The notes under the pieces were generated by a model. That model was not told the origin of the DNA. It saw only the letters and a list, made by a program, of their open reading frames with translations, and did no database searches. 23,536 bases of DNA from an uncultured Verrucomicrobiota bacterium (GTDB lineage: Bacteria > Verrucomicrobiota > Kiritimatiellia > RFP12 > UBA1067). The DNA lies in NCBI GenBank assembly GCA_946631345.1, contig CAMPAA010000017.1:1-23536 (forward strand). The letters run 5' to 3'. The position numbers and the translations under genes are program-made. Positions 1 through 7,021 of the stretch are shown here, in pieces (the stretch's first letter is position 1; each line of letters begins with the position of its first letter).

Positions 1-1
1 C

Positions 2-1369
2 CGGCCGGATGCCGCCGTGATCGCGCCTGCGTGTTCGGCTACATTCACGTTCGTCGACGAGCCGCCGGCGCGTACGGCGTTCGTGCCGGACGAGCTGAAG
101 CGCCAGCGGAGCGTCCACTGGACAGACCGCGAGATATACCCGGACAGGCTCCATTCAGGGGAGGGGCTGCAGTGCATCAGGAAGGCCGATCTCTGGAGCG
201 AGGACGGGCTGGACTACGAGATCGAGGTGCCGCGCCTCGCCGGAGCGGTGGCTTACACCCGTCTGCCTCAGTGGGAGATCGATCCGCGTCTTCTGTCGGT
301 GGTGGCGGACGGTTTTGCGCTGTGGCGAAGCCATGAACGCTTCAGCGGGTCGTTCTCGCTCGCGTTCCGCCTGCGCCATCTGTCGTTCCATTCGACATCG
401 TTCGTGGAGGGCACGCGTCTGAAATGCTATCTCCGTCTGTCTGGGGTGACCGAGACGTCCCAGATAGCGGATATCCGCGTATCGGACGGCAACGGCACGC
501 TGCAGCTTGAGATCGACGGATACGAGGAGCTGACCGAACGCGTTCCCGAGGAGTTCTGCCGCCTCATACTCTCGCCTGCGTCGGCATACCTCACGCAGGC
601 GCTGTCCGCAGAGCTGGTGGGCGAGCCTGCAACCCCGTTCGCCACTGCGTGGGTGACGGACATCCCGTATGCGATATTCGAACGCAACGCCGGACTCTGG
701 CTCAAAACGGTGTCGCAGATCGTGCTGGGAGAAGGGGAGCGGCGCGCGTTCCGCGAGATGCCGGGCACGGTGCAGCGCCGCACGGAATGGCTGTTTGGGC
801 GCATAGCGGCCAAGGAGGCGGTGAGGCGCTTCCTGAACGAGAACTACCAGGCGCGCTGGAGCTCGGCTGACATCACGATATGGGCCGACGACCAGGGCAA
901 GCCGCATGCGCTGGGGGAATGGGCAGATCGCCTCCAGACCGTGAAGCTGGATCTTGCCATCTCTCACACGCACGATTTCGTGGTGGCAACCGTCGCCACC
1001 AATGCGCGCGTCGGCGTGGACGTTGAACTATCCACGCGCGATCTGTCGGAGGAGTTCACGCATGGCGTGTTCTCGCCCGAGGAGCTTGAGCTGGCTGCGG
1101 AGAGTTCGGACGCCCCATCGACTCTCATACGATTTTGGTGCGCAAAGGAGGCGGTGTCGAAGGCGCTCGGCGTGGGCATCCGCTACAGCCCGCGCGAACT
1201 CGTCGCGGAGTCCTTTGATCCGATGGTCGGCGACATATCCGTGTCGCTCGGAGGGCAGTGGCTTGATGCGTTCAAGGCGTTCAAGGGCCATCCGGTGCGC
1301 GTGAAGACCGTACTCGTGAAGGGGCATGTGCTCGCCTCCTGTTTCGTGCCCGAGACGTTCTTCGCCTGA
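2..1369 (+). CDS. C-terminal part of a PKS-like protein: dehydratase-like domain plus 4'-phosphopantetheinyl transferase (5' partial)
   Basis: The reading frame is open from the first bases of the window, so the gene probably begins upstream; the first internal start is GTG at 17, and residue numbers below count from it. Residues about 20-190 resemble a polyketide-synthase dehydratase hot-dog region, with a stretch around 155-185 (ending in EEFCRLILSP) like the second half of such domains. Residues about 225-445 are a 4'-phosphopantetheinyl transferase: GRIAAKEAVR (261-270), GVDVE (333-337) and WCAKEAVSKALGVG (374-387), giving the expected Mg-binding acidic residues D335, E337 and E378. The family transfers phosphopantetheine from CoA to a serine of a carrier protein. 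A DH-PPTase C-terminus is known from iterative type I synthases of the enediyne PKS type, where the enzyme activates its own ACP; whether KS, AT and ACP domains lie upstream cannot be seen. PPTase confident, DH moderate. Confidence 0.85.
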   Translation, partial: RPDAAVIAPACSATFTFVDEPPARTAFVPDELKRQRSVHWTDREIYPDRLHSGEGLQCIRKADLWSEDGLDYEIEVPRLAGAVAYTRLPQWEIDPRLLSVVADGFALWRSHERFSGSFSLAFRLRHLSFHSTSFVEGTRLKCYLRLSGVTETSQIADIRVSDGNGTLQLEIDGYEELTERVPEEFCRLILSPASAYLTQALSAELVGEPATPFATAWVTDIPYAIFERNAGLWLKTVSQIVLGEGERRAFREMPGTVQRRTEWLFGRIAAKEAVRRFLNENYQARWSSADITIWADDQGKPHALGEWADRLQTVKLDLAISHTHDFVVATVATNARVGVDVELSTRDLSEEFTHGVFSPEELELAAESSDAPSTLIRFWCAKEAVSKALGVGIRYSPRELVAESFDPMVGDISVSLGGQWLDAFKAFKGHPVRVKTVLVKGHVLASCFVPETFFA

Positions 1370-1382
1370 TCGCGGATGAATC

Positions 1383-1409
1383 AATCCTGTAAATCATGTT
1401 AATCCTGTC
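1383..1409. repeat. Three tandem 9-bp repeats, AATC(C/A)TGTN
   Basis: Directly after the PPTase gene, AATCCTGT occurs at 1383 and 1401 with AATCATGT at 1392, an exact 9-bp period. No start codon or terminator hairpin accompanies it. Function unknown. Confidence 0.6.
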
Positions 1410-1467
1410 TCGAAAAGAATCATCTGCCGGGCGATTTTATCCGCCACCCAGTCAAGTAAATGCATCT

Positions 1468-1533
1468 CAGGTGAGTTTAGAAGTAAACACAGGTGAGTTT
1501 GAAACATGTCTCAGGTGAGATGGAAAATGTTTT
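1468..1533. repeat. Three direct repeats with exact 22-bp period (core CAGGTGAG)
   Basis: CAGGTGAG occurs at 1468, 1490 and 1512. The first two copies continue as CAGGTGAGTTT, and the third reads CAGGTGAGATG. The 22-bp spacing puts each core on the same face of the helix. The rest of each unit is only loosely similar (A-rich, often ending near ATGT). It may be a binding-site array or a remnant of a mobile-element end with multiple terminal repeats (as in IS21-family elements). No transposase is present, so that remains a guess. Confidence 0.65.
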
Positions 1534-1732
1534 GGGCTTTAAAGATTTTTGAGGTATTGCGCATACGCGCGACCACGAAAACGGGCGAGAGCCAAGATTT
1601 CGCTTGCATCGGGAGGTGGAATTTGGTATCTTTTCCCCGTTTCAACTGAATTGGCCGGGTGGCCTTGGATGGTGGAGCAGACAGATTACCCGCGCGGGCG
1701 GGCGGTTGCAGAGGACACTGATAGACGGACTG

Positions 1733-2677
1733 GTGTTGAGCAAAAACGAGATAGTGCTGTTTGAATCGTGCGATGGCGCGGTGTCGTTGCCGGTATCGGT
1801 CGATTCCGATACCGTGTGGCTGACTCGTATGCAGATGGCGCATTTATTTGGTGTCACGCCACAGAATATCACCATTCACCTTAAGAAAGTGTATTCGGTT
1901 GGCGAATTGGACAGAGCGGCAACTAGTAAAGATTTTTTACTAGTTCAAGATGAAGGGGGGCGCCAGATAGCCCGTTCGTTGAACTGTTACAATCTTGATG
2001 CTATCATCTCGGTTGGCTATCGTGTCAATTCCTCGCGCGCCACGCAATTCCGTATCTGGGCAACTAAAGTCTTGAAAGAGTATATGTTGCGTGGTTACGC
2101 AGTCAACCGCGAACGTCTGCGACAGCTTGGGGCGACGATTGAGGTGATGAAACGGGTTGCCAACAGTCTTGACGTTGAGCAGGTGCTGGATGTGGTCAAT
2201 GCATATTCAACGGCACTTGACCTCCTTGACGGCTATGACCATCAGACGATTGAGAAGCCCAAGACGAAGGGGCGGTCGGTTGAGTTGACCTACGAGGAGT
2301 GCCGCCGCTTCATCGACAGCATGAAGTTCTCGGCGGATTCGCCGCTCTTCGGCAACGAGAAGGACGGCTCGTTCAAGTCCGCGCTTGGTGCGGTTTACCA
2401 ATCCTTCGGTGGGAAGGATCTCTATCCGTCCTCACAGGAGAAGGCAGCGAACCTGCTGTATCTCGTCACGAAGAACCACGGCTTCTCTGATGGCAACAAG
2501 CGAATCGCCGCCGGATTGTTTCTGTACTTTCTGAAGCGCAACAGGCTGCTTCTCCGCAAGGACGGCTCAAAGCGCATCGCCGACCATACGCTCGTTGCGC
2601 TCACTGTGATGATCGCCGAATCCAAGCCGCAGGAAAAGGAACTGATGGTCAACCTTGTGATGACGTTCCTGAAATGA
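1733..2677 (+). CDS. RhuM-family N-terminal domain fused to a Fic/Doc-type C-terminal domain
   Basis: The first ~130 residues match the RhuM family (VWLTRMQMAHLFGVTPQNITIHL, then YNLDAIISVGYRVNSSRATQFRIWATKVLKEYMLRGY), which contains a helix-turn-helix-like segment. The C-terminal half carries a Fic/Doc active-site motif, HGFSDGNKR, followed by the usual hydrophobic helix. Fic enzymes transfer AMP or another phosphate-containing group from a nucleotide to a protein target; the substrate here is unknown. The frame stays open back to 1604, but family alignment starts at SKNEIVLFE, so GTG 1733 or TTG 1736 is chosen; no ATG is available there and the Shine-Dalgarno is weak. The first half is visibly AT-richer than its neighbours and the gene sits alone between repeat-rich gaps, suggesting acquisition. 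A toxin or defence role is plausible but not shown. Start uncertain, family assignment firm. Confidence 0.85.
   Translation: MLSKNEIVLFESCDGAVSLPVSVDSDTVWLTRMQMAHLFGVTPQNITIHLKKVYSVGELDRAATSKDFLLVQDEGGRQIARSLNCYNLDAIISVGYRVNSSRATQFRIWATKVLKEYMLRGYAVNRERLRQLGATIEVMKRVANSLDVEQVLDVVNAYSTALDLLDGYDHQTIEKPKTKGRSVELTYEECRRFIDSMKFSADSPLFGNEKDGSFKSALGAVYQSFGGKDLYPSSQEKAANLLYLVTKNHGFSDGNKRIAAGLFLYFLKRNRLLLRKDGSKRIADHTLVALTVMIAESKPQEKELMVNLVMTFLK
1921..1945. repeat. Perfect 10-bp inverted repeat inside the RhuM-Fic gene
   Basis: AACTAGTAAA (1921-1930) and TTTACTAGTT (1936-1945) are exact reverse complements separated by GATTT. It lies in the coding part for the RhuM domain. In RNA it would form a weak AU-rich hairpin; in DNA it would be a two-fold symmetric site. 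Confidence 0.6.
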
Positions 2678-2724
2678 GTGTTTGGCGCTTTTGCGCGGAG
2701 TTTTGGAAGTCAGGGAGGGCGCAA

Positions 2725-2856
2725 CGGGCGAGTTGACAAATCGCCCGCAACCAGCAAAATCGCAGGGCGGATTGCCCAAATCCGCCGGATTCGTGGGCGG
2801 ACGGCGCGTTGGGGCAACGCGCCCTATGGGTGGTTGTGCGGACATGAGTCCGCACA
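2725..2856. repeat. Chain of four perfect stem-loops in a non-coding gap
   Basis: Four exact inverted repeats follow one another. Stem 1 is 2725-2731/2741-2747 (CGGGCGA, 9-nt loop). Stem 2 is 2766-2773/2779-2786 (GGCGGATT, 5-nt loop). Stem 3 is 2803-2811/2815-2823 (GGCGCGTTG, 3-nt loop). Stem 4 is 2835-2843/2848-2856 (TGTGCGGAC, 4-nt loop). A shorter GCGC-TTTT-GCGC stem precedes them at 2685-2696. Centres are about 33-40 bp apart, and stem sequences differ while the pairing is kept. No U-tract follows, so these are not ordinary terminators. The remainder of the gap up to about 3000 shows nothing else recognisable. Confidence 0.65.
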
Positions 2857-3006
2857 TCAGGACGGATTTGCAACAATGGCAAAGCAATAGACTATAGAAA
2901 TAGCGACAAATGGGGTTTATTCATTGGGAGGGCCGCGCGCCGTCGCTTCAGCACATTGGTCAGGGTCAGTCAAAAAATGGGTAAACTCCAGAAAGGCGGC
3001 ACCGGG

Positions 3007-3035
3007 TTGCGGCAGGAGGGCGGATGTGGTACAAT
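3007..3035 (+). promoter_or_regulatory. Promoter for the TetR gene, extended -10, near-leaderless start
   Basis: TTGCGG (3007-3012), a 17-bp spacer and TACAAT (3030-3035) form a sigma-70-like promoter. TGG directly before TACAAT gives an extended -10. Only 10 nt separate the -10 box from ATG 3046, so a start about 7 nt downstream would leave almost no leader. The 12-mer ATGTGGTACAAT recurs, with one change, before the aminotransferase gene. Confidence 0.5.
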
Positions 3036-3045
3036 ACGCCGCATT

Positions 3046-3642
3046 ATGCCAACGGGGATTAATCACAGCGAGCGGCGGCGCATGGTTGTTTCCAGGGCCA
3101 TGCATCTGTTCGCCAGAATGGGCTATGCAAAGGTGTCCTTCCTCACCATTTCGGAGGCCACCGGCATCGCGCGCACTGCGCTATACCGATATTTCAAGAC
3201 GAAGCGCGAGATATTCGACGAGGCCATACGCGGCATAACCTCCGCCATCAGGCTGGAGCTGGACAGGATCAGCGCCCGGAAGGATGTGCCTGTCGCCCGC
3301 CGAATCGTGCAGTCCTGCGATCTGGTGATCGACGAGCTGTACGGGAAGCGCGATTTCTTCTCGGCCATATACGAGTTTGTGTTCGCGATGGTGCGCACGG
3401 GGGAGGACATGTCGTCGCGCATAGATTCGTTCACGGTCGGCTTCAAGGTCGTGTTGCGCAATCTTGTGGCCGAGGGCGTCGCTAACGGCGAACTGCGCAG
3501 AGGTGTCGATCCCGACGATGCCGCCGAAGCGCTATTCGCGCTCATGGAGTCCGTCGCGTTCCGGCTGCTGCTGGGCGTGGAGAAGGAGCCCAACCGCGCC
3601 AAGGAGCGTTTCGGCACCATGATCGCCGCCCTGCACGACTGA
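3046..3642 (+). CDS. TetR/AcrR-family transcriptional regulator
   Basis: A 198-residue protein, the usual TetR size. An N-terminal helix-turn-helix is clear: ARMGYAKVSFLTISEATG, then IARTALYRYFKTKREIFDEAI, with the characteristic ALYRYFKTK recognition-helix end. The rest is a helical ligand-binding region of no recognisable specificity. The frame extends upstream to 2956, but the promoter at 3007-3035 falls inside that extension and ATG 3046 (MPTGINHSERRRMVV) places the HTH at the expected distance, so 3046 is preferred; ATG 3082 is an alternative. The gene has its own promoter. A 124-bp gap with a separate promoter separates it from the downstream oxidoreductase, so it is not necessarily cotranscribed. 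Its targets cannot be read from the sequence. Confidence 0.88.
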   Translation: MPTGINHSERRRMVVSRAMHLFARMGYAKVSFLTISEATGIARTALYRYFKTKREIFDEAIRGITSAIRLELDRISARKDVPVARRIVQSCDLVIDELYGKRDFFSAIYEFVFAMVRTGEDMSSRIDSFTVGFKVVLRNLVAEGVANGELRRGVDPDDAAEALFALMESVAFRLLLGVEKEPNRAKERFGTMIAALHD

Positions 3643-3705
3643 ACGCCATCGTCGCATTGTTGGATGGTGCAGCGCTTTCCTTATCGATTTCACCGTGGAT
3701 TTTAC

Positions 3706-3734
3706 TTGATTCCATTGCCGTAATTTGATAAACT
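3706..3734 (+). promoter_or_regulatory. Probable promoter of the first oxidoreductase gene
   Basis: TTGATT (3706-3711), 17 bp, then TAAACT (3729-3734). A strong Shine-Dalgarno AAGGAGG lies at 3750-3756, ten bases before ATG 3767. The -10 box is imperfect, so confidence is modest. Confidence 0.4.
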
Positions 3735-3766
3735 ACGGGCAATTGTGACAAGGAGGTTTAAGCGAC

Positions 3767-4996
3767 ATGGCAGACTCAAAATATTTCAAGATCGGAATGG
3801 TTGGCGGCAGCATGAAGTCCTTTATGGGCGATATCCATAGAGCGGCGATAAAAAAGGTCGGTAATCTGAAGATTGTGGGAGGTTCGTTCGGCACATCAAA
3901 GCAGGCGTCGTATGATTTCATCAAGCCGCTCGGGCTGAATGTTGATGATCTTTTTCCCTCCTACCGTGACTTTCTCAGACGCGAAAGGCAGCGCAAAGGG
4001 GATCAGAAGCTGCTGTTCGTCTCGGCGATACTTCCGAACACGATGCACTACCCGATAGCGATGACCGCGATGGATTCCGGGGTGCCGATCCTCGGCGAGA
4101 AACCGTTCACGTCCAACCTCGACGAGGCGGCAAATCTCGTTCGCAAGCAGCGTGCGACCAAGGTTCCGTACCGCATCGCGATGGTATATCCGGCATATTC
4201 GCAGCTTGTCCGCGCGAAAACTCTGCTTTCGAAGGGCACCATCGGCACTCTGAGGCGGTTCTATCTCACGATGCAGTCCGGCTGGATGGCGCGCCGCGTG
4301 GAGAACCAGGGCAACACGCATGCTCTCTGGCGCGTGGACGGAAAGCGCAACGGCGTGGGCGGCGTGCTGAACGACTGCGGCTGCCACTGCCAGTTCGTGC
4401 TGGAGTGGCTGACAGGGTTCGAGATCACCGAGGTGTGCGTAGGGGCCCATGCGTGCGTGCCCGGGCGGCTCATCCCGGACGACGCGACGGTTCTTGTTCG
4501 CACGAAGCAGGGCATCGGCGGCACGTTCATGGTGTCGCAGATCGCCACGGGCCACAACGAAGGTCTCACGGTGGAGATCACCGGCGACAAGGGCGCGCTC
4601 ATCTGGCGGCAGTGCGATCCCGGCAGGCTCGTCATCATCGACAACGCCGGAAAGCGCAAGGAGATGAAGGACGACACCCCGTCCGGCGAATCTCCATTCG
4701 AGGAGAAGCCATACGGGGCCAACGAGGCCTACATCGAGGCGCTCGCGCGCGTGTATGCCGAGTTCGCGGAGTCCCTGCAGGGCAAGAAAAAGAAGGCGCG
4801 TTCCAAGGATCAGCACATCCTCGGAATGACCGCAGAGGAGGGGCTCAGGTCCGTCGCGGTGACGGCTGCGATGGAGCGGTCGGTGCAGTTCGTGCCGCCG
4901 GATGCGTCGCCTGCTGTGAAGTGGCAGCCTGTGGTGATGCCGCAGCTGGAGTTCCCCAAGGTGACGGAGCTCACGAAGGCTTGGCTTGACAGATAA
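3767..4996 (+). CDS. Gfo/Idh/MocA-family NAD(P)-dependent oxidoreductase
   Basis: A 409-residue protein starting at ATG 3767 behind AAGGAGG. The N-terminal Rossmann fold has the nucleotide loop IGMVGGSMKSFMGDIHRAA (residues 9-27). The family EKP signature is at 111-113 (GEKPFT), where the lysine is the usual catalytic residue. A DCGCH segment near residue 205 matches the D-x-G-x-H pattern that typically supplies the catalytic histidine. Family members oxidise or reduce a sugar or inositol hydroxyl with NAD(P); the substrate here cannot be assigned. No signal peptide is seen, so it is cytoplasmic. A basic run, GKKKKARSK, near residue 345 is a small oddity. The stop at 4994-4996 lies 13 bp before the next gene's preferred start, implying cotranscription with the phosphoglycerate mutase. 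Confidence 0.88.
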   Translation: MADSKYFKIGMVGGSMKSFMGDIHRAAIKKVGNLKIVGGSFGTSKQASYDFIKPLGLNVDDLFPSYRDFLRRERQRKGDQKLLFVSAILPNTMHYPIAMTAMDSGVPILGEKPFTSNLDEAANLVRKQRATKVPYRIAMVYPAYSQLVRAKTLLSKGTIGTLRRFYLTMQSGWMARRVENQGNTHALWRVDGKRNGVGGVLNDCGCHCQFVLEWLTGFEITEVCVGAHACVPGRLIPDDATVLVRTKQGIGGTFMVSQIATGHNEGLTVEITGDKGALIWRQCDPGRLVIIDNAGKRKEMKDDTPSGESPFEEKPYGANEAYIEALARVYAEFAESLQGKKKKARSKDQHILGMTAEEGLRSVAVTAAMERSVQFVPPDASPAVKWQPVVMPQLEFPKVTELTKAWLDR

Positions 4997-5009
4997 GGCG
5001 GGCATGGCG

Positions 5010-6188
5010 ATGAAACCATTCAAGACGGTTCTGTTCCTCGGCGACGGCATGGCCGACGAGCCTATCGAATCCCTGGGCGGCAGGACGCCTCTGGAGGCGG
5101 CGAACACGCCGTGGATGGACAAGATAGCGCGAGACGGGCGCAGCGGCACGTTCCTTACGCTGCCAGACGGGTTCCCCACGTCGTCCGACGTGGCGAACAT
5201 GTCCGTGATGGGCGGCGACCTCGCCACGGAGCTGTGCGGGCGCGGCCCCCTTGAGGCGGCGTCCATGGGGCTGAAGCTCGGTCCCGACGACGTGGCGTTC
5301 CGCATGAACCTCGTGACGGTGAACGAAGACGGCACGCTCAAGGACTTCTCGGCCGGCCACATCGGCGCGGAGGCGCAGCGCGAGGCGATCGCGCTGCTCA
5401 ACGAGAAGCTCGGCTCCGACAAGGTGAAGTTCTACGCCGGCGTGTCGTACCGCAACATAGTGGTGCTCTCCGGCGGCGAGTTCTCGGCGGCGGTGGCCTA
5501 CGACAAGCCCGACGACAACCAGGGCAACCCAGTGGCCGAGCATCTGCCGCGCGCTAAAGCGCCGGAGGGGGAGGCTACCGCAGCGGCGTTGCGCGACATA
5601 ATCGCGCGTGCGGCCGAGGTGCTGAAGGGGAGGCAGGCGAACGGCGTGTGGCCGTGGAGCGGCGGCAAGGCCGGAGCGGTGCACTCGATAGCCGGGCGCT
5701 ACGGCATACGGGGGGCTGTCGTCAGCGCGGTGGACGTGATAAACGGCCTCGGCCGCGTGATGGGGCTGGATGTCATCAAGGTGCCCGGCGCCACAGGCTA
5801 CATCGACACCAACTACGAGGGCAAGGCCGACGCCGCGATCAAGGCTGTGGAGGACGGCTACGACTTCGTTTATGTGCACATCGAGTCCACCGACGAGGTG
5901 TCGCACGAGCAGCGGCTCGACCTCAAGCTAAAGGCGATAGAGGATTTCGACAGCCGCCTCATCGGGCGGGTGATGTCCCGCCTCGGCGACGGGGCGGCGT
6001 ACTGCGTGCTGCCAGACCATCCCGTGCCGCTGAGAATCGGCAAGCATACGCGCACCCCCGTGCCGTTTGCGGTGTACCAGCCCGGCAACAAGCCCGACGG
6101 CGTGGCAGCCTACGGCGAACGCGCGGCTCTCAACGGAGCTCTCGGCGCCCTCAAGGGCGGCGAGCTAATGGACCTGCTTTTGACGTGA
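5010..6188 (+). CDS. apgM: Cofactor-independent (archaeal-type) phosphoglycerate mutase
   Basis: About 392 residues. The enzyme interconverts 3- and 2-phosphoglycerate in glycolysis and gluconeogenesis without 2,3-bisphosphoglycerate. Alkaline-phosphatase-superfamily features are visible: FLGDGMADEP at the N-terminus (metal-binding Asp), PTSSDVANMSVMGGD (region of the catalytic Ser), VHIESTDEVSHEQRLDLKLKAI, and the C-terminal LPDHPVPLRIGKHTRTPVPF with metal-binding Asp and His residues. This is the APGAM form common in archaea and scattered bacteria, not GpmI. Upstream in-frame starts exist at 4986 (TTG) and 5004 (ATG). ATG 5010 is preferred because AAGGCGGG at 4995-5002 is 7 nt away and the protein then begins directly with MKPFKTVLFLGDG. 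Its stop overlaps the next gene's GTG start. Confidence 0.9.
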   Translation: MKPFKTVLFLGDGMADEPIESLGGRTPLEAANTPWMDKIARDGRSGTFLTLPDGFPTSSDVANMSVMGGDLATELCGRGPLEAASMGLKLGPDDVAFRMNLVTVNEDGTLKDFSAGHIGAEAQREAIALLNEKLGSDKVKFYAGVSYRNIVVLSGGEFSAAVAYDKPDDNQGNPVAEHLPRAKAPEGEATAAALRDIIARAAEVLKGRQANGVWPWSGGKAGAVHSIAGRYGIRGAVVSAVDVINGLGRVMGLDVIKVPGATGYIDTNYEGKADAAIKAVEDGYDFVYVHIESTDEVSHEQRLDLKLKAIEDFDSRLIGRVMSRLGDGAAYCVLPDHPVPLRIGKHTRTPVPFAVYQPGNKPDGVAAYGERAALNGALGALKGGELMDLLLT

Positions 6189-6997
6189 AGTTCATCGACC
6201 GCCATGCCTACGACTGGGGAAGCGCGTTCGCGCGCGCCCTGTATCCGCTCTTCCGCAAGCGTCGGCGCATCGCAATCGATAACATCCTAAAGGCCGGCAT
6301 CGTGTCCGACGGAAAAGAGGCGGATCGCATAGCGCGCCTTGCTTGGGGGCATCTGGCGGGGCACATATGCGAGGCGCTCTGCGTGCCGCATGTCATCACG
6401 CGGGACAACTGGCGCGAGCATCTGGACGTGTCGGAGGGGCATCCCGAGGCGGTGAAGCTCCTGCTCGACACGCCGGACACGCCGATTCTGCTCGTCTCGG
6501 CGCACCATGGCGTGTGGGAGGCGGCGACGAACCTGCTGTCGTTCGCGCGGCCCATGATCGCGATCGCCCGGGTGATGAACAACAGGTTCGTGGCCGGATG
6601 GATGCGCAAGCACCACTTCCGCGGCCCCGTGACGGTGATCGACAAGAACCACGGCTTCACGCCCTCCGTCATCAGGCAGTGGAGGGATGAGCGTGCGGCA
6701 ATGACGATACTCATGGATCAGCACACGGCCCGGGGGCTGCCGCTCAAGTTCCTCGGAAGGCCCGCGAAGACGTTTTCTACCGCGACGCGGCTTGCGATGC
6801 GATACGGCTACCCCCTGGTGGTGGGCTCGTTCGTCCGCACCGCGCCATACCGGTACCGCCTTGTTGGCGGCGCGCCGCTCCGCTACGAGGAGGGGCAGGG
6901 CCTGGAAGGTTTCACCCAGCTTCTTAACGATCGTCTCGGCGAGGCGATCCGTAGATACCCAGAACAGTACCTCTGGAGCCACCGCCGCTGGCGGTAG
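6185..6997 (+). CDS. LpxL/HtrB-family lipid A (late) acyltransferase
   Basis: The 270-residue protein starts at GTG 6185, whose GTGA overlaps the previous stop and so suggests translational coupling; the longer upstream open frame is a shadow of the phosphoglycerate mutase gene. Family motifs are SAHHGVWE (residues 105-112), giving the catalytic HX4E pair H107/E112, MDQHTARG around 177-184, and a C-terminal YLWSHRRWR typical of the family. Members transfer an acyl chain to Kdo2-lipid A or a similar glycolipid at the inner face of the cytoplasmic membrane. No clear N-terminal membrane helix is seen; the N-terminus is basic (FRKRRRIAI), as expected for peripheral attachment. Presence of this gene supports an LPS-type outer membrane. 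Acceptor and acyl specificity unknown. Confidence 0.85.
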   Translation: MKFIDRHAYDWGSAFARALYPLFRKRRRIAIDNILKAGIVSDGKEADRIARLAWGHLAGHICEALCVPHVITRDNWREHLDVSEGHPEAVKLLLDTPDTPILLVSAHHGVWEAATNLLSFARPMIAIARVMNNRFVAGWMRKHHFRGPVTVIDKNHGFTPSVIRQWRDERAAMTILMDQHTARGLPLKFLGRPAKTFSTATRLAMRYGYPLVVGSFVRTAPYRYRLVGGAPLRYEEGQGLEGFTQLLNDRLGEAIRRYPEQYLWSHRRWR

Positions 6998-7021
6998 CCC
7001 GCACAAAGAAAGGAAACAACA

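Noticed and set aside
1604..1732. N-terminal extension of the RhuM-Fic frame
   Set aside because: Family similarity begins only around residue SKNEIVLFE, and the extension is Trp/Arg/Gly-rich with no support.
2682..2897. Small open frames of about 70 codons in the stem-loop region
   Set aside because: Several frames are open because the DNA is GC-rich and stop-poor. The translations resemble no family, and the sequence is dominated by inverted repeats.
3896..5422. Long antisense open frame (508 codons) across the oxidoreductase and phosphoglycerate mutase genes
   Set aside because: It lies opposite two well-recognised genes; its translation is Arg/His/Pro-rich without any domain, as expected from high-GC codon shadows.
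5648..6184. Upstream extension of the LpxL-like frame
   Set aside because: It overlaps the phosphoglycerate mutase gene in another frame; GTG 6185, overlapping the stop, gives a full-length acyltransferase.
6981..6995. ACCGCC-GCT-GGCGGT hairpin at the end of the acyltransferase gene as a terminator
   Set aside because: The 6-bp stem lies in coding sequence up to the stop and has no U-tract; the next gene follows after 24 bp.
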